64,000 nt of DNA, taken from assembly GCF_003597395.2 (NCBI RefSeq), contig NC_133777.1:9521063-9585062 (forward strand), in the 5' to 3' direction. This stretch comes from Chelonoidis abingdonii. Taxonomy: Eukaryota; Chordata; Testudines; Testudinidae. The notes under the pieces were generated by a model that was given only the letters and a program-made list of their open reading frames with translations, was not told where the DNA came from and made no database searches. Position numbers and translations under genes: made by a program. Positions 1 to 12,708 of the stretch are shown here, in pieces; position 1 is the first letter of the stretch; each line of letters begins with the position of its first letter.

Positions 1-615
1 ATCACAACAGAGCTGGCAGGAAGATGCGTGAAGAACATCAACAATTCAACCCATACAGACTTAGGCCTGATGCTGTCATGGAAGTCTTTCCATTGAGGTC
101 AGTGCAATTTGGGTAGGGCCCTTAGAGAATTTGACTTGTCAGCAGAAGGATACAGTGGAAGGATTCAGTTTGCTCTGCCAGTAAATTGCACCTAGTACAT
201 TTTTGAGAGCGATATATACAAAATAACACAGAAATATCTACCTCAGGAAACTGGGGAGGGAATGGACCCAGGTGAAGAGAAGAAACAGAAAGGTAATTGA
301 GAGGGAAAAAGCAAACAACTCATAAACTGTATAGTCATGTTGCAATACGTGCTAATTTACATGCAAATTGCTGGGGGAGTTTCTTCACCAAATATTACAG
401 TGGTAGGCACCTGTTTTTAACAAAAAAATCTGTATCTGATTCATCATTGCCTCATTCTGGTTTCAGCATGATTTCAGTGGGGTTTCATGGCATAAAGGAA
501 CATAGCACAGTTTTTTAAGCAGGGCCTCGGTGCTTTATTTTAATTGTTTTTCTCTCTCCTCTTTCCTCACAAAGGAAGTCTAGTGGGGAAAGTATAATAA
601 AGAATGCATGATTAC
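1..615. other. partial SDK2 intron after FnIII 13
   Basis: Intron sequence between the last visible exon and the transmembrane exon outside the window. I see no further exon, recognisable repeat or RNA gene in it. Short open frames lack codon structure or family similarity. Confidence 0.7.
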
Positions 616-780
616 CTGATACTGCTGCAGATGGGATGCTTGGTTCTCCATAGCCAAACTCATTTACTGCAACCACTCGGAATTCATAGCTCACCCCCTG
701 TCTTAGCTTGTCCAGACTGACTGTGTAGGAGGTAGCACTGCGAGAGATGTCCTTCGCAAACGTATCCCATAGTCCTTCAT
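616..780 (-). CDS. SDK2: SDK2 exon: C-terminal part of FnIII 13, membrane-proximal
   Basis: A 165-bp exon with acceptor tttcctag and donor gtaatc. AT completes Asp, then 54 full residues follow: EGLWDTFAKDISRSATSYTV, SLDKLRQGVSYEFRVVAVNE and FGYGEPSIPSAAVS; the final G starts the next codon. SYEFRVVAVNEFGYGEPS is the F/G strand signature. In sidekicks this is the last FnIII before a short linker and the transmembrane helix, which must lie beyond the left edge. It is the most 3' exon visible. Confidence 0.94.
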
Positions 781-3700
781 CTAGGAAAGCAGCACACATG
801 CAAAAAAAGAGCATTATTAGTGTTATTACTGTGCACTCTTTCTCTTGTTCCGTGGAAATGAGTTGCTATTAATCATGTGTTTCAACACGAGGCAATTTCC
901 ATGTCTACCTAAACTACTGCTGTCCAAAACAGCAAATAAATCAAACCAAAGTGATAGGTTATTGAGCCACAGTCATTCTAGGTTGTGACTGCTTTTACAT
1001 TATGTCAGGATCCAAACATGAAACCTTCACATGGGTGAAACTTACAGACAGAACTTGGAGTGTGACGAAATCCTCCCTGTTCTATACCCCAGATGTGCAC
1101 AATTAGATAATCTAGATATTCAATAGCCATATTAATATTTATATTGATAACCATCCAGCATGTGTATGACATTGTTTTCCTATTACATAGGTGAAAGTCT
1201 CATATCTACTTGAAGCAATGAAAAGATGTCATTTTCAACAAGATGGTCACTGAGAGTGGTAGGATAAAAAATTACAACTGTGATTAAAAACTCTGGCCAA
1301 CAATTTTGACCTTGGGACCCTAACGTCAGGCTAAGTGGCCCATTTTCCAGAGATGACCGGCAAACGTACTGCTTTCATTGACTTCCCACTGATGAAATAT
1401 AGGCACCATTTGTGTGCATGGGAGTAGTGTTTATTGCCATAGGAGCATCCAAGCTGCAGTGCTGAGGACAACGGGCCAGATTCTCAGCTGATGTGAACTG
1501 GCATGGCTTCAAGGACCTGGCCCAATGACTATTAATTTTATTTTAACATTATTGGTAATTAATTTCCATTTCCCGCCAGTATATCTTAATGACAATATAA
1601 AAATAGAAAGACAAAGTCTGCACAAATACAGCGTATGAGATGCTTGCACTGAAAGAAAGCCCTCTGCACTGAGAGTCTATCACGTCCATGATTTCTTCTG
1701 ACTAGAGGTGCCACCAGTATAATAGTAAAGTAAGCCAGCAGCATTATCACTGGTGTCATGTTCTGGTGCTGCAATGTCAGGAGCAGAATCTGTTCTCACT
1801 TACTCTAGATTTACCCTAGCACAAGTCCACTGAAGTCATTGTAATTATTCCGGAGTTACTCCAGTGTAAATGAAAACAGAATTTGGCCCTTAGCCTATTC
1901 CTTTGCAACAGGAAATAATGGGCAGAACTGAATGATTTATGCTGTAGGTGCACTTCCATGTGAATGTTTTAGTTTTGCCATAAGTAAATACTAATTTGTA
2001 ATGCGCTGCATGTCCCCCAAACTGCATCTGTTCTGATCAAGATGATTGGCAGTCCCAAGTGGACTGAACAAGGAGATTGAACATTTTATTATGCTGTTCA
2101 CATTTGAGAAATACTAACGAATAGGTAATTTTTCTGTCATGTTTAAAATTCAGACCAATACATTATTCACCAGCATTTTCAGAGTTTAATGAAGTTATCA
2201 TAATGTACCATTGTTATGAATTACATTTTTTATAATGTGTGTAAAACAGAAGATAAAATATTGACTTCCCGTATATAGGGCAGTGTAAAGCTAGATTATT
2301 TTCACCATGCAAAGCTAACAATGTAATATAAATGGTTGGAATGTTTTTTTACTTGAAGTGGGTGGAGTGTGGATACATTGTCAAAGAGTGTTGCTGCAAT
2401 CACTGACACTATATCCTGCATCTGATTCTATAAAATATTGTCATAATTGCTAGAACTGAATGAGTTTCCATAAACGCATTTGTAAATATTGATACAGAAT
2501 TTCAACCCACTGTGATTTGGTTTAAAAGCAATTCATTTGCACCACAAATTGCTTAGGGGGTGGGAAAAAAATAACAGAATAAATAACGGTTTTTCAACAC
2601 TAATTTCAACAGAAACAAACCTACCACTCTCTCTCTGTTGTTCTTAAAATAGTCCATGAAATCATTTGTATAGATAGTGTGCTAAATTCAGCAAAGCTGC
2701 TGCAGGGAGCTGTAAAGTCAACCTCTAAGTGCAGCCTGCTTCCAAGGGGAAATTATCCCCTGAGGACTGACGGTGGCATTTCTGCCTCTGTCCTGCCCCG
2801 GGGCTAGGCTGGAGAGGGTGTCGGAGAGAAGACATAGCTGTAGTTTATACCAGGTTATCCATGGAAGTTTGCTGGTGGGCGTTTCTTCAGAGAACCACTT
2901 TAACAGAGGAATTCCAGTTGCTCTGACCACCACCACTGTTGGTTCACCTTTAGCTCCAATCCTAAGGGGACTGCCTCCTGAAGCTGGGCCAAAATGGAAC
3001 CATTTACTTCACATCCCCCACTCCAAACTTCGGGGACTTGTGTGAAATGGAACCCAGAATCCAGCTACTCTTGGTTTGGACCAGATTGTGCCCAATAGGA
3101 AACCAGCCCACGCAGAACTACACAATGCTAGGAAGAACTGCAGTTGGGCTGACTCATGCACTGCAGGCAGGGAGGTGGAGGAAGGCTCCTTATTCCCTCT
3201 CCATTGCACAACACATGCACACATCAGGCACAATCCAGTCCTTTGGATTTGCAAGACTAAGACCCGGCCAACAAGACTTTGTCCTGTTCCTGGCAGGTAT
3301 ACTTGGGTCTGCCTGTATATGGACAGCACAGTCAGGCTAAAAAGACATCTTATTTTGATGGCAAACTTTGCTATCCAATGTCAGCAGCTCATCTGCGAGA
3401 GAATTCATTAGTGAGACACCTAAGTGGGTGGGGGGAGATTGGCTTCTGTAGTAAGTGGAAAATCATTAGCATACTGTACACAACATTTCCCACACAGGTC
3501 ATGGTGAGGAAAGATTTGCATGCCGAAAACTAATATCTCAACAGTGTATCAATGCGGAGAAACCAGTGACAGAAGCAAAGTTTGCACCACTTACTAACAC
3601 CCCCCAAAACAGATGCAAGTCTAGCCGGTCCCAGTCAATTCCTGTTTAACGTACTGTGAGATTCAGCACAGCTGGCAATGGGGATGCAGTCATATTGCTC

Positions 3701-5611
3701 TCAATTGCTTTTGCCTTAATAACATCTGCCCGTTCCTTCAGTTCATATTACCTTTCACTGGGTACGTGGAATCTGATAGGAGGGGTAAATATATGACACA
3801 AAAGGGAGAGTTTGAAAAATAAATCTTTTTTTGCTTCCTGTTTTTATAAATGCTACATCGCATCAAGGCCCAGCCTCACTTCCTGCTGACACAAGAATCT
3901 GATCTCTATCTTCCAGCTCCGATTTCTCCATCAGAGTTGAGAGGCATGCGCCTGTGTGTGGCGAGAAGGCTCTAATCACGCTGGAAGACACTAACCACTC
4001 CTACCTATCGCCATGTTGAGCCTGGGCTACGCACACAATTTATTCCTCTGAAGCGGTGAGCAATGTTGTGCACTGCAGGTGTTCGAAGAGACACCACACC
4101 AACATGAAAGCTTGATATCATGGACAATTAATCAGGGTCTCTGTGCTGCATAAAACTGTCAGTCAGTAACAGAGGCTTCTGGTTCTTATAAGACAGGCGA
4201 GGTGACAAATGACCGCCATGGTGGGGCTGGGGCTAGATGGAAACCTGTCAATTATTCATTTCTGAAGCACTAGCATTTCTCTCTTTGTGTAATCGGAGCG
4301 CTGGGTTGTAAAACTTACTAGTAATCATATGTCAGGAGATTTACAAGAATAGACGTTCCTGATCATTAGGGCCTCCTGTACTTGGTCAGTGTTCATCAGT
4401 GACAAGATTAAAATGTTAATTTCTTGAGTAAAGGGAAAGGTTTGGGTTAGGATGCCAATTAACAAAAAGGTAAGAATGGAAAGTGAAGGCTGACAAACTG
4501 TCACTGCACGCAGATCGGGAGCAGGAGCAAATGAAAAGCCTCATGGCAGGAGCCAGAGATGCAGCTGCACCCTTCACTTTGAATTTACTGAATTTTGCTG
4601 GTTTGAGTCCACGTTAAACACAGAATTTACTCATTTGTTTAAAAATAAATAGAAACTGAAAAAAAAGAAACATTATCCAAGAGACCAGAGAAGAGCTAGA
4701 GAGAGATCAGTCCTCAGGGCTCCGGGAAACTAAGTGCCTCAGCCATTTAGGGGAGGGAAAACCCCCACGCTGAGTAGAATGGTTCTTCCTGAAAATGTCT
4801 GCCCTCTCGGGAGAGTAATTTTGAGGACAAAATACAAAATTTGCCTGATTTGTCTATGTCCTAAATATAGGTGGTATGGCTATTTGGGCCTTATTTGGCC
4901 CATGTTAGAAACCATGATAACTGGAAGCATGTTTAAATGCATTTTCCTACTATAGGGTTAAGCCATGTCCTCCTACAGGGAAAAACCAGGTCAGCGTCAG
5001 GAAACTTTGCATCATCCTGTCCTGGGCATGGGGTATCTGTCCCACAAAGCGGGCAGATCCATGGCCTGCCTACCCTGGAGATATCCTATGATCTGCAAGG
5101 AAATCCCACAGATCTCAGGGCATCTGCAGCAGGCCAACATAGGCATTAAGGAATTCAGGCACAGTGCCTCTGTACCATTTCCTCCACATATCTGTGGCAG
5201 CATGGATCCCTGAGGAAACATGCAGAAATCCCCCCTTGTGGGAGGCCACTGACGTGTGTGGGGAGGGGGGAAGAGTCTGCAACATCATCCATGAGGAAAG
5301 CTGTGGGCTTGGAGGGGGACAACTCTATGCAAAGTGGTGCTCTCCAGGCCATACCTCTCTCCTCACCAGCCACAGGTCTCCAGCCACATGGTGGGGAAGC
5401 ACACGGGATGCCACAGGGTTGCAGAACGCAGATAAAGTCACTTAACTCCACTCTCTTGCCTGTGGTAAAATTAGGGCCATTTGGACAGGTTTGCCATTCT
5501 CTACCTGTTCTCTGCACGTAAAAGAAGAGGGCATGATCTGATCCACATTACACAAGTGGCCTAGTTGAAGCCTAGGTGATTACTGCGAGAGTGCCAGAGA
5601 CTTCTCAGTGA

Positions 5612-5645
5612 CATTTACTATAATGCTCCTGCATTATAGTAAATG
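5612..5645. repeat. perfect 15-bp hairpin
   Basis: catttactataatgc is followed by the loop tcct and then its exact reverse complement gcattatagtaaatg. The surroundings are not otherwise repetitive. It could be a remnant of a palindromic MITE or a small RNA-like fold; no promoter or conserved precursor is evident. Confidence 0.85.
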
Positions 5646-7979
5646 AACTGAGCTGAAATCTATTTCTCATGCCACAGAATGGAAGCAGGATGGGAGAGAC
5701 CTCTGCTTTTCTGAACATTCTCCCACTTGCCCTGACATCTATGAAAAAACATTGCTTTGTCTGTTCTGTGCCAGTGTCTGAATGATATGCTAGATGTGGA
5801 GGAGGTAGGCAGGTTGGTCACCTGACACAGATCCAGGGGAACAGCAGAGAGGCAGATTAAATACCCTTACCTGTGTATATAAAAAGAAAAAAGCAGCAGG
5901 ACAGAAGGACCTCTTCGAAACAGAGCAAAGAACAACCTGACGAAGTGGCAACTCAGAGCAGAGGCCAACATTTATTACACTGAGCCACCCTCCTTCCCTG
6001 GTGGAAGGCAGCTCTGGCACAGAGCTACAGCAGGAAAAATGAGATGATACAGCAGTTAATGTTTTGGGTAATGAGGCCTATAATAGATGACATCTGAGAT
6101 CCAAAGCCCTAAGGTAATGGTACGGTGTTTAAATACTGACATCATGCTAAAGCTTTTTATTTGCCTATCAGATTCTTCTGTTCTTGGCCACAGAAAGATG
6201 GACTCCTCCCGTTTCTTGCTTTGTATGTGAATGGCACATGTCAACTGCTCTTCTCTGAAACAGCAACTGTTTAAAAACAAAAACAAAAAATCTCTCCAAC
6301 CTGCGTTTCATTGCTCAGTAACAACCCAGGAGGCAGGAACAGCTTCTCTGCATTATATTAAAAAAGATGTTTTTCTGAAAGGACCAGCACTGGCAGTGGG
6401 AATTAGCCCCCTTCTTTTGCTGAGCTCTAAATTCAAATGGCAAATTCCTGCATGCAGAGATGAGGAAGAATGAGATATTTAAAGGAAGCTGAAGCCTGCA
6501 CGAAATAAGCAAACATTGCAATTAGTCCCTCTCCCCGCTTGGATCACATTTCATGCTCTCTACAGCTTCAACCAGAACTAAGAACAGGAATCTAGCACAC
6601 AAATGGCCAGTTCATGTGCTACAGCAGCATGAACAGGATTAAAATAATCTGAGGAGGAATTAAATGGTTTAACAGTCAGGTCCTGAGAGCAGGAGCACTA
6701 AGAGACCTCTCCCCTGTTTGTTTGCAGGCTCAGTCTAGTGAGGCCAGGATGAGATAATGTGGCTCAGGCCTGCTGTGGAAGGACCATTCTCTCCACACAA
6801 AGCAACAGCGTTCTATGAATATGTAGGCAGTGCATGTAAAACGTTCACTTAAGTGATCAGTCACGCATGGCAATGCAAGGGAGTTGTGGTGTAGCCATTG
6901 TACTGTGGTGTTATCTGCTACATGGAAATGCTCCTTCTGAAGTCTTGAAATTTGTTTCCACAGTGTTAGGGGAACACATTAGAGCTCGGGGTTTCCCACC
7001 TTCAGCGAGATGTGAGTGACAGTGGCTTCATCACGGTATCTTAAAGAAAGGTTGAAGCTAATGGATCTCCTATAGTTTAGGTAGGCTTGTTTATTCAGCA
7101 CAGCACTTAACATTTTCTTGCTAGTAGGTGATAGGTACGTGGGTGTAGGCCTCACTCTCAAATAATCTTGTTTTATTGAGGGCCATTTGTCTGGACTGGT
7201 AAACGTTGGCTAACAAGCTTCAATTACTGTTTTGTCTGAGTGTTACAGGATGGGCCCTTTAAGGGTTTTGGACTTAGCCCCACCTGTGCCTTGTCTGGTC
7301 CTAGCTGATGAGTTTGGGCGTGGGCCAGTTGTTGGATCAGGCGACTGAATATCTGATGATGGCAATCTGGAGATGAAGCTTCCGATAAGAGTGGGTCTGC
7401 TCCCTTAGACAGAGGTAAACCAGGGACTAAGAAAGATCTAAGGAAGGTCTTTTCAGAGAAGCTCAGAGTCCGGGATAAGTCTGACAGCTCCTTTGCCTTG
7501 AGTGATCTGGGGAGGTGAGAGAGCTGGGATTTGAAGTCTTGATACAAGGTAACCAGGGAGATACATCTGCGAGGAGGCTGTTGCGGGGATCCAGAGGGGA
7601 CCAGGGTCAGAAAGGAGTGGGAAAGAGGCTCTCCTCACCAGCCAGAGGAAAAGGCCTGGCTGAAACTATCTGCAGTGGGGATCAGGAACAAAAACTTTAA
7701 GAGGGTCAACAGCTTTAAGAAGCTTGGCTTGAGGAAATGCTAGGCAGCAGGAACTGGGTTGTGGAAAGAACTGGTGAGACCAGTAAGGGGCTGAAGAGAC
7801 AATGGAAGGGGTGGGAGGTAATTCGTTTTAGTTTAATATGACATTTGAACTACACTGTTTTAATAGACCACTCCACCCAAGATGGGCTGTTGCTTAACTC
7901 ACAGAAGTCTGGGTGCAGTTATTGGGAAGTCCAAGAAGGGGAAACTGAGGCTGCAGGAGGGCCCAAACCCAGTTCATGT

Positions 7980-9658
7980 AAGGCAATTTCCATCCCACCA
8001 TAAATCTCAGCCTAGACCAGTCCACACAAGCAGTCCATTTCTTAGACACTATTGTGCTAATAAGCGATGATCACATAAACACCACGCTATACCGGAAACC
8101 TACTGACCGCTATATTTACCTACATGCTTCCAGCTTCCATCCAGGACACACCACACGATCCATTGTCTACAGCCAAGGTCCAAGATACAACCGCATTTGT
8201 TCCAATCCCTCAGACAGAGATAAACACCTACAAGATTTCTATGAAGCATTTTTCAAACTACAATAGCCACCTGCTGAAGTGAAAAAACAGATTGACAGAG
8301 CCAGAAGAGTACCCAGACGTCACCTACTACAGGACAGGCCCAAAAAAGAAAATAACAGAATGCCACTAGCCGTCACCTTCAGCCCCCAACTAAAACCTCT
8401 AGTGCTGAGGCAGAGCAGCCATGACGTCGGGACTCTCATTTGCAGGTACTACGCGCAGAGACCGGCAGTCCAGAGGATACATACAGCACCATTCTAGTTG
8501 ACCCGCCTCCCACTCCGGCCTCCTCAGACAGGCATAGACGCCCATACGACCGCCCATACATGATTTCTATGAAGCAATTTGTGGTATTGTCCAAGAGAGA
8601 GCCTGCCTATTAAGCTTACACGACCACTGTTAGCGCACCTGGGCTGAAGTGAAAAAACAACAGATTGATCAGAACCAGAAGAGGGCCCAGAAGTCACCTG
8701 TCACCTTCAGCCCCCAACTAAAAAACCTCCCAGCGCATCATCAAGGATCTACAACCTATCCTTCATGAAAGATGATCCCTCACTCTCACAGATCCTTGGG
8801 AGACAGACCAGTCCTCGCTTACAGACAGCCCCCAAACCTGAAGCAAATACTCACCAGCAACCACACACCATACAAAAAAACACTAACCCAGGAACCTATC
8901 CTTGCAACAAAGCCCGATGCCAACTCTGTCCACATATCTATTCAAGTGACACCATCATAGGACCTAATCACATCAGCCACCATCAGGGGCTCGTTCACCT
9001 GCACATCTACCAATGTGATATATGCCATCATGTGCCAGCAATGCCCCTCTGCCATGTACATTGGCCAAACCGGACAGTCTCTACGCAAAGAATAAATGGA
9101 CACAAATCTGACATCAGGAATCATAACATTCAAAAACCAGTGGGAGAACACTTCAACCTCTCTAACACTCAGTGACAGACTTTAAGGTGGGCAATTTTGC
9201 AACAAAAAGCTTCAAAAACAGACTCCAACGAGGAAGCTGCTGAATTTGATTTAATATGCAAACTAAATACCATTAACTTAGGTTTGAAGAGAGACTGGGA
9301 ATGGCTTGGTCAATGCACTAATTGAATCTATAATCCCATGTTAAAGTATCCTCACACCTTCGTGTCAACTGTCTGAAATGGGCCATCTTGATTATCACTT
9401 CAAAAGTTTTTCTCCCCTGCTGATAATAGCTTCTCTTCATTAATTAGCCTCTTACAGTTGGTATGGGTATGGTGTGAGAACATCTTTTCATGTTCTCTGT
9501 AAGTATAAATATCTTCTTACTGTATGTTCCATTCTATGCATCCAATGAAGTGGGCTGTAGCCCACGAAAGCTTATGCTTAAATAAATTTGTTAGTCCCTA
9601 AGGTGCCACAAGTACACCTGTTCTTTTTGCTGATACAGACTAACACGGCTGCTACTCT
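7980..9658 (+). mobile_element. Penelope-like retroelement (Neptune type), degenerate 3' part
   Basis: The plus strand encodes broken pieces of a Penelope-like element. The thumb and connector of the reverse transcriptase is at 8075-8270 (YRKPTDRYIYLHASSFHPGH, then YNRICSNPSDRDKHLQDFYE). A Cys-rich linker (CNKARCQLCPHIY) follows at 8905-8945. The GIY-YIG endonuclease end is at 9010-9180 (VIYAIMCQQCP, MYIGQTGQSL, INGHKSDIRNHNIQKPVGEH) and needs frame changes to read through. The 3' end carries the typical cccacgaaagcttatgct and ctaaggtgccacaagta motifs up to ctgctactctgat. It is inactive: stops, frameshifts and an internal duplication are present. Confidence 0.88.
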
Positions 9659-10062
9659 GATACTCCAATCCCTGAAGAATGTGCACATTTTATGAGCTTT
9701 GTTTGAAAACCATTATCAAGGCTGAGTCCTCGAAATTAGGAAAAGGTAATGGAACCACAGTGGAACCTTGGAATTCTGTGAAAGGCATGAGGGAAGCCTA
9801 TATTCCTAGGGCTGAAGATCACAATAATTCAGTCTATGGTTTGGTCAGATCTCAACAGCTAATCAGTACCGGGAGAGTGCCAACGAAAAACCATAGTGGA
9901 ATTCAGTTGGCGCCACTCCTCCCTCTAACACAGGTCTGAATTAACGTCCAGCATTAGTTAAAATGATGACACTGCTGAAGGTGCCATCTGTCAGAGCAGA
10001 TACAAAAATGAGGCTTTGATCCTTTATATAGTGTGTCTAAACTTGGAATTTGGGGCTTAAGG

Positions 10063-10294
10063 AGACATACCCACGTGAGCTCTTATTGAGTTAGCGCACT
10101 AAAACCAAATGTAGCCACATCAGTGTGAGTACAGGGATGGCTAGTACATGCCTGTCAGCGACCCTAGGCATGTATCTGGGGAGGTTAGCCTGTCGTGCTG
10201 TTGTGGCTACGTTCTAACTTTAGGGCTAGCATGTTCTAGGGATGCCTCCTCAAGCTGGCAATCACACCCCCAGCTCCAAGTGCAGATGTACCCA
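10063..10294. mobile_element. probable MITE-like inverted-repeat element
   Basis: Imperfect inverted similarity links 10090-10130 (gttagcgcactaaaac, gtagccacatcag) with the reverse complement of 10200-10240 (gttagaacgtagccacaaca). The right end, agatgtaccca, resembles the agacataccc ends of turtle DNA-transposon remnants. Boundaries are uncertain. Confidence 0.35.
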
Positions 10295-10471
10295 TAGTCA
10301 GTAAAGATCCCATGACATAATAACTTTGTTGTCTTGATTGCATTCCTCCTGTAGAATGAATTGGAGATGTTATGCTGTATGCCCACTACAAAAAGCCATG
10401 TTTTCTTACTGATACAGGATAGCTGTTGGATTCTGCCCAGAAGAGGTGTATTTCAGTGGTGGATCTGTGAA

Positions 10472-10650
10472 GGGGGAATGATAGCTCAGCAATTTGAGCA
10501 CTGGCTGGCTAAATGCAGCGTTATGAGTTCAACCCTTGAGGGGGCCCTTTAAAGAACTAGGGTAAAAATCTGTCTAGGGATTGGTCCTGATTTGAGCAGG
10601 GGATTGGACTGGATGACCTCCTGAGGTCCCTTCTAACCCTGATATTCAAA
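10472..10650 (+). mobile_element. tRNA-derived SINE with CR1-like tail
   Basis: The head resembles a tRNA: tgatagctcag (A-box region) and gagttcaacccttga (B-box region). It is followed by the body ggattggtcctgatttgagc and the tail ctgaggtcccttctaaccct with gatattc. This is the common turtle tRNA-type SINE layout. It is not a functional tRNA gene: there is no intact cloverleaf or anticodon arm. Confidence 0.88.
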
Positions 10651-11029
10651 CATACAATTTGCAAAGTGCTTGAGGATTCTTCGGCATTAAATGGGCTGCA
10701 TACATGTACATTATTTTAAATTATGAATAACATTAGTTCCTTAACTGGCAGCTTTATTGGTGACATCTGAGGAAAAATGGCACAGTACTCATTGCAATTT
10801 TCTGTGACTGTTTCCAAGCAGGAGAAAATATGACAATTAACATAGTAATATGTTTACAGAAGGCAAAAATAGAAACTATTTGGTGGTGGGCATTTAGAAA
10901 AGAAAAGCTGTGTCTTTCTTATCTTTCTTTCTTATAAGGTAGCTAGGACTGTGGTGTGGACAAGTTCCCACCACCAAATCCTGTCCACATTTTACGGATT
11001 TTTTTTTTATCAGCAGTAGTTTCTCCTAC

Positions 11030-11155
11030 CTGATGGCCGCGCCTCTATGATGTAGCCAGTTGTAGGTTTGTCCCCTGAATCTCCCTCAGTCCACTGCAGA
11101 GTCAGCCCAGAAGCAGATTTTGTAGCCAGAATTTCTTGAGGGGAGCCAGGAGACC
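11030..11155 (-). CDS. SDK2: SDK2 exon: N-terminal part of FnIII 13
   Basis: A 126-bp exon with acceptor tcccttag and donor gtagga, phase 1 on both sides. It encodes 41 full residues: SPGSPQEILATKSASGLTLQ, WTEGDSGDKPTTGYIIEARP and S. The core Trp is in LQWTEGDSG, and the C strand is TGYIIEARPS. The SPGSP start and KSASGLTLQWTEG section are the main basis for choosing SDK2 over SDK1. The upstream intron carries a Penelope dimer and a 44-bp tandem duplication beginning 143 bp from the splice site. Confidence 0.94.
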
Positions 11156-11297
11156 CTAAGGGATGAGACCAGAACAGCAAACATCAGGGGGTGTGAGAAG
11201 TGATCACATTATACTTTTAACATCTTCAGAAATATGCACATAAAAACCACACACAGAAGCTAACCATATACACAGGGTAAACTAGTTTAATGGGGTG

Positions 11298-11380
11298 CAG
11301 GCTCAAATCTTTCCTGGTTCACACACCACAGATTTATATATCAGGCTCAAATCTTTCCTGGTTCACACACCACAGATTTA
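11298..11380. repeat. 44-bp tandem duplication (1.9 copies)
   Basis: The unit begins caggctcaaatctttcctgg and ends cagatttatatat. Copy one is 11298-11341; copy two (11342-11380) is identical over its 39 bases. The absence of mismatches suggests a recent duplication or an assembly artefact. Confidence 0.95.
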
Positions 11381-11680
11381 TTTTGTGGGTTTTACAGGGA
11401 TACTCACATCAACTAAGCAGACAAAAAACAAAAAAAAAACCCCCAACCTGTTACTTTCACCACTTACATCTTTGCAAATATTCCTGCCTACAGAGTCAGC
11501 CCAGCACCATCCCCAGAAACTCGGAGATCAGCAGCAAAGACGGGCTGCTTGTTCAGTCAGTCAATATTATGTCATTAGCACATCCAACTAGACTAGTAAT
11601 TATAATGCCTGTGATGTGGGCATCAGGATCAGTTAAACTGCAGCATCATGTATCACCATCGCATTTACACGGTACAGAAG

Positions 11681-12708
11681 CAGCAGAGAATCCTGTGGCA
11701 CCTTATAGACTAACAGACGTTTTGGAGCGTGAGCTTTCGTGGGTGAATACCCACTTCGTCAGACGCAGGCTGTGGAATTTCCAAGGGGTAGGTATCATAG
11801 CTAGCAGCAAGCTAGAGATAACGAGGTTAGTTCAATCAGGAGGATGGGCGCCTTTCTAGCAGTAGAGGTGTGAAAACCAAGGAGGAGAAACTGGTTCTGT
11901 AATTGGCAAGCCATTCACAGTCTTTGTTAGTCAGACTGATGGGTCAAATTTGCAAATGACTGAAGCTCAGCAGTTTCTCTTTGTGTCCATTTATCTTTTC
12001 ATAGTGACTGTCCAGTTTGGTCGATGTACATAGCAGAGGGGCATTGCTGGCATATGATGGGCGTATATTACATTGGTGGACGCGAGGTGAATACCAGTGA
12101 TGTGTGGCTGATCTGTTAGGTCTGTGATGTGTGTGGTGTAGATATGTGGGCAGAGATGCCAACTCTGTAATATACGCCATAATATGCCAGCAATGCCCTC
12201 GCTATGTACACTCGCCAAACTGGACAGTCCTACGGAAAGGATAAATGGACCAAATAGATATCAGGAATGGCAATATACAAAAACCTGTAGGAGAGCCTCT
12301 CAACCTCCTGGACACACTATAGCAGACCTTAAGGTGCCATCCTGCAGCAAAAAACTTCAGGACCAATTCAAAGAGAACTGCTGAGCTTCAGTTCATTGAA
12401 AATTTACACATCAGCTCTGGACTAAACAAAGACTGTGAATGGCTTGCAATTACAGAACCAGTTTCTCCTCCTTGGTTTTCACACTCTACTGCTAGAACGG
12501 GCCCCATCCTCCTGATTAACTAACCTTGTTATCTCTGGCTTGCTTGCTAGCATATATATACCTACCCGGAATTCCCACTACCTGCGTCTGACGCATGGAT
12601 TCACCCATGAAAGCTTACGCTCCAAAACATCTGTTAGTCTATAAGGTGCCACAGGATTCTCTGCTGCTTTTACAGATCCAGACTAACACGGCTACCCCTC
12701 TGATACAT
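11681..12708. mobile_element. inverted (head-to-head) dimer of Penelope-like 3' ends
   Basis: The left arm (11681 to about 12158) runs on the minus strand and the right arm (about 12159-12708) on the plus strand. Both contain the same GIY-YIG-coding piece (tgccagcaatgccc, aaactggacagtc, ataaatggac) and 3' UTR (ggttttcacac, then ctgttagtctataaggtgcc). The whole is flanked by the identical 10-mer ggtacagaag at 11671-11680 and 12709-12718, a target duplication enclosing both arms. The left arm has an internal deletion of over 100 bp near 11990 relative to the right arm and lacks the last roughly 35 terminal bases. Confidence 0.9.

Larger units (their letters stand above)
781..11029. other. SDK2 intron (10.2 kb)
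   Basis: The intron splitting FnIII 13. It has a canonical gtagga donor at its gene-5' (high-coordinate) end and a cctag acceptor next to 780. It contains a perfect hairpin (5612-5645), a degenerate Penelope-like element (7980-9658), a probable MITE (10063-10294) and a tRNA-derived SINE (10472-10650). Between 781 and 5600, and from 5650 to 7970, I see only anonymous AT-rich or mixed sequence. Open frames at 2773-3411 and 4937-5521 overlap on both strands, resemble no family I know, and look non-coding. Confidence 0.8.

Noticed and set aside
10472..10560. Possible tRNA gene
   Set aside because: A- and B-box-like sequences belong to a SINE head; no cloverleaf or anticodon arm.
11290..11859. 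189-codon open frame on the plus strand
   Set aside because: It runs from the 44-bp duplication into the antisense of a Penelope 3' UTR. No family similarity and no splice or codon signal.
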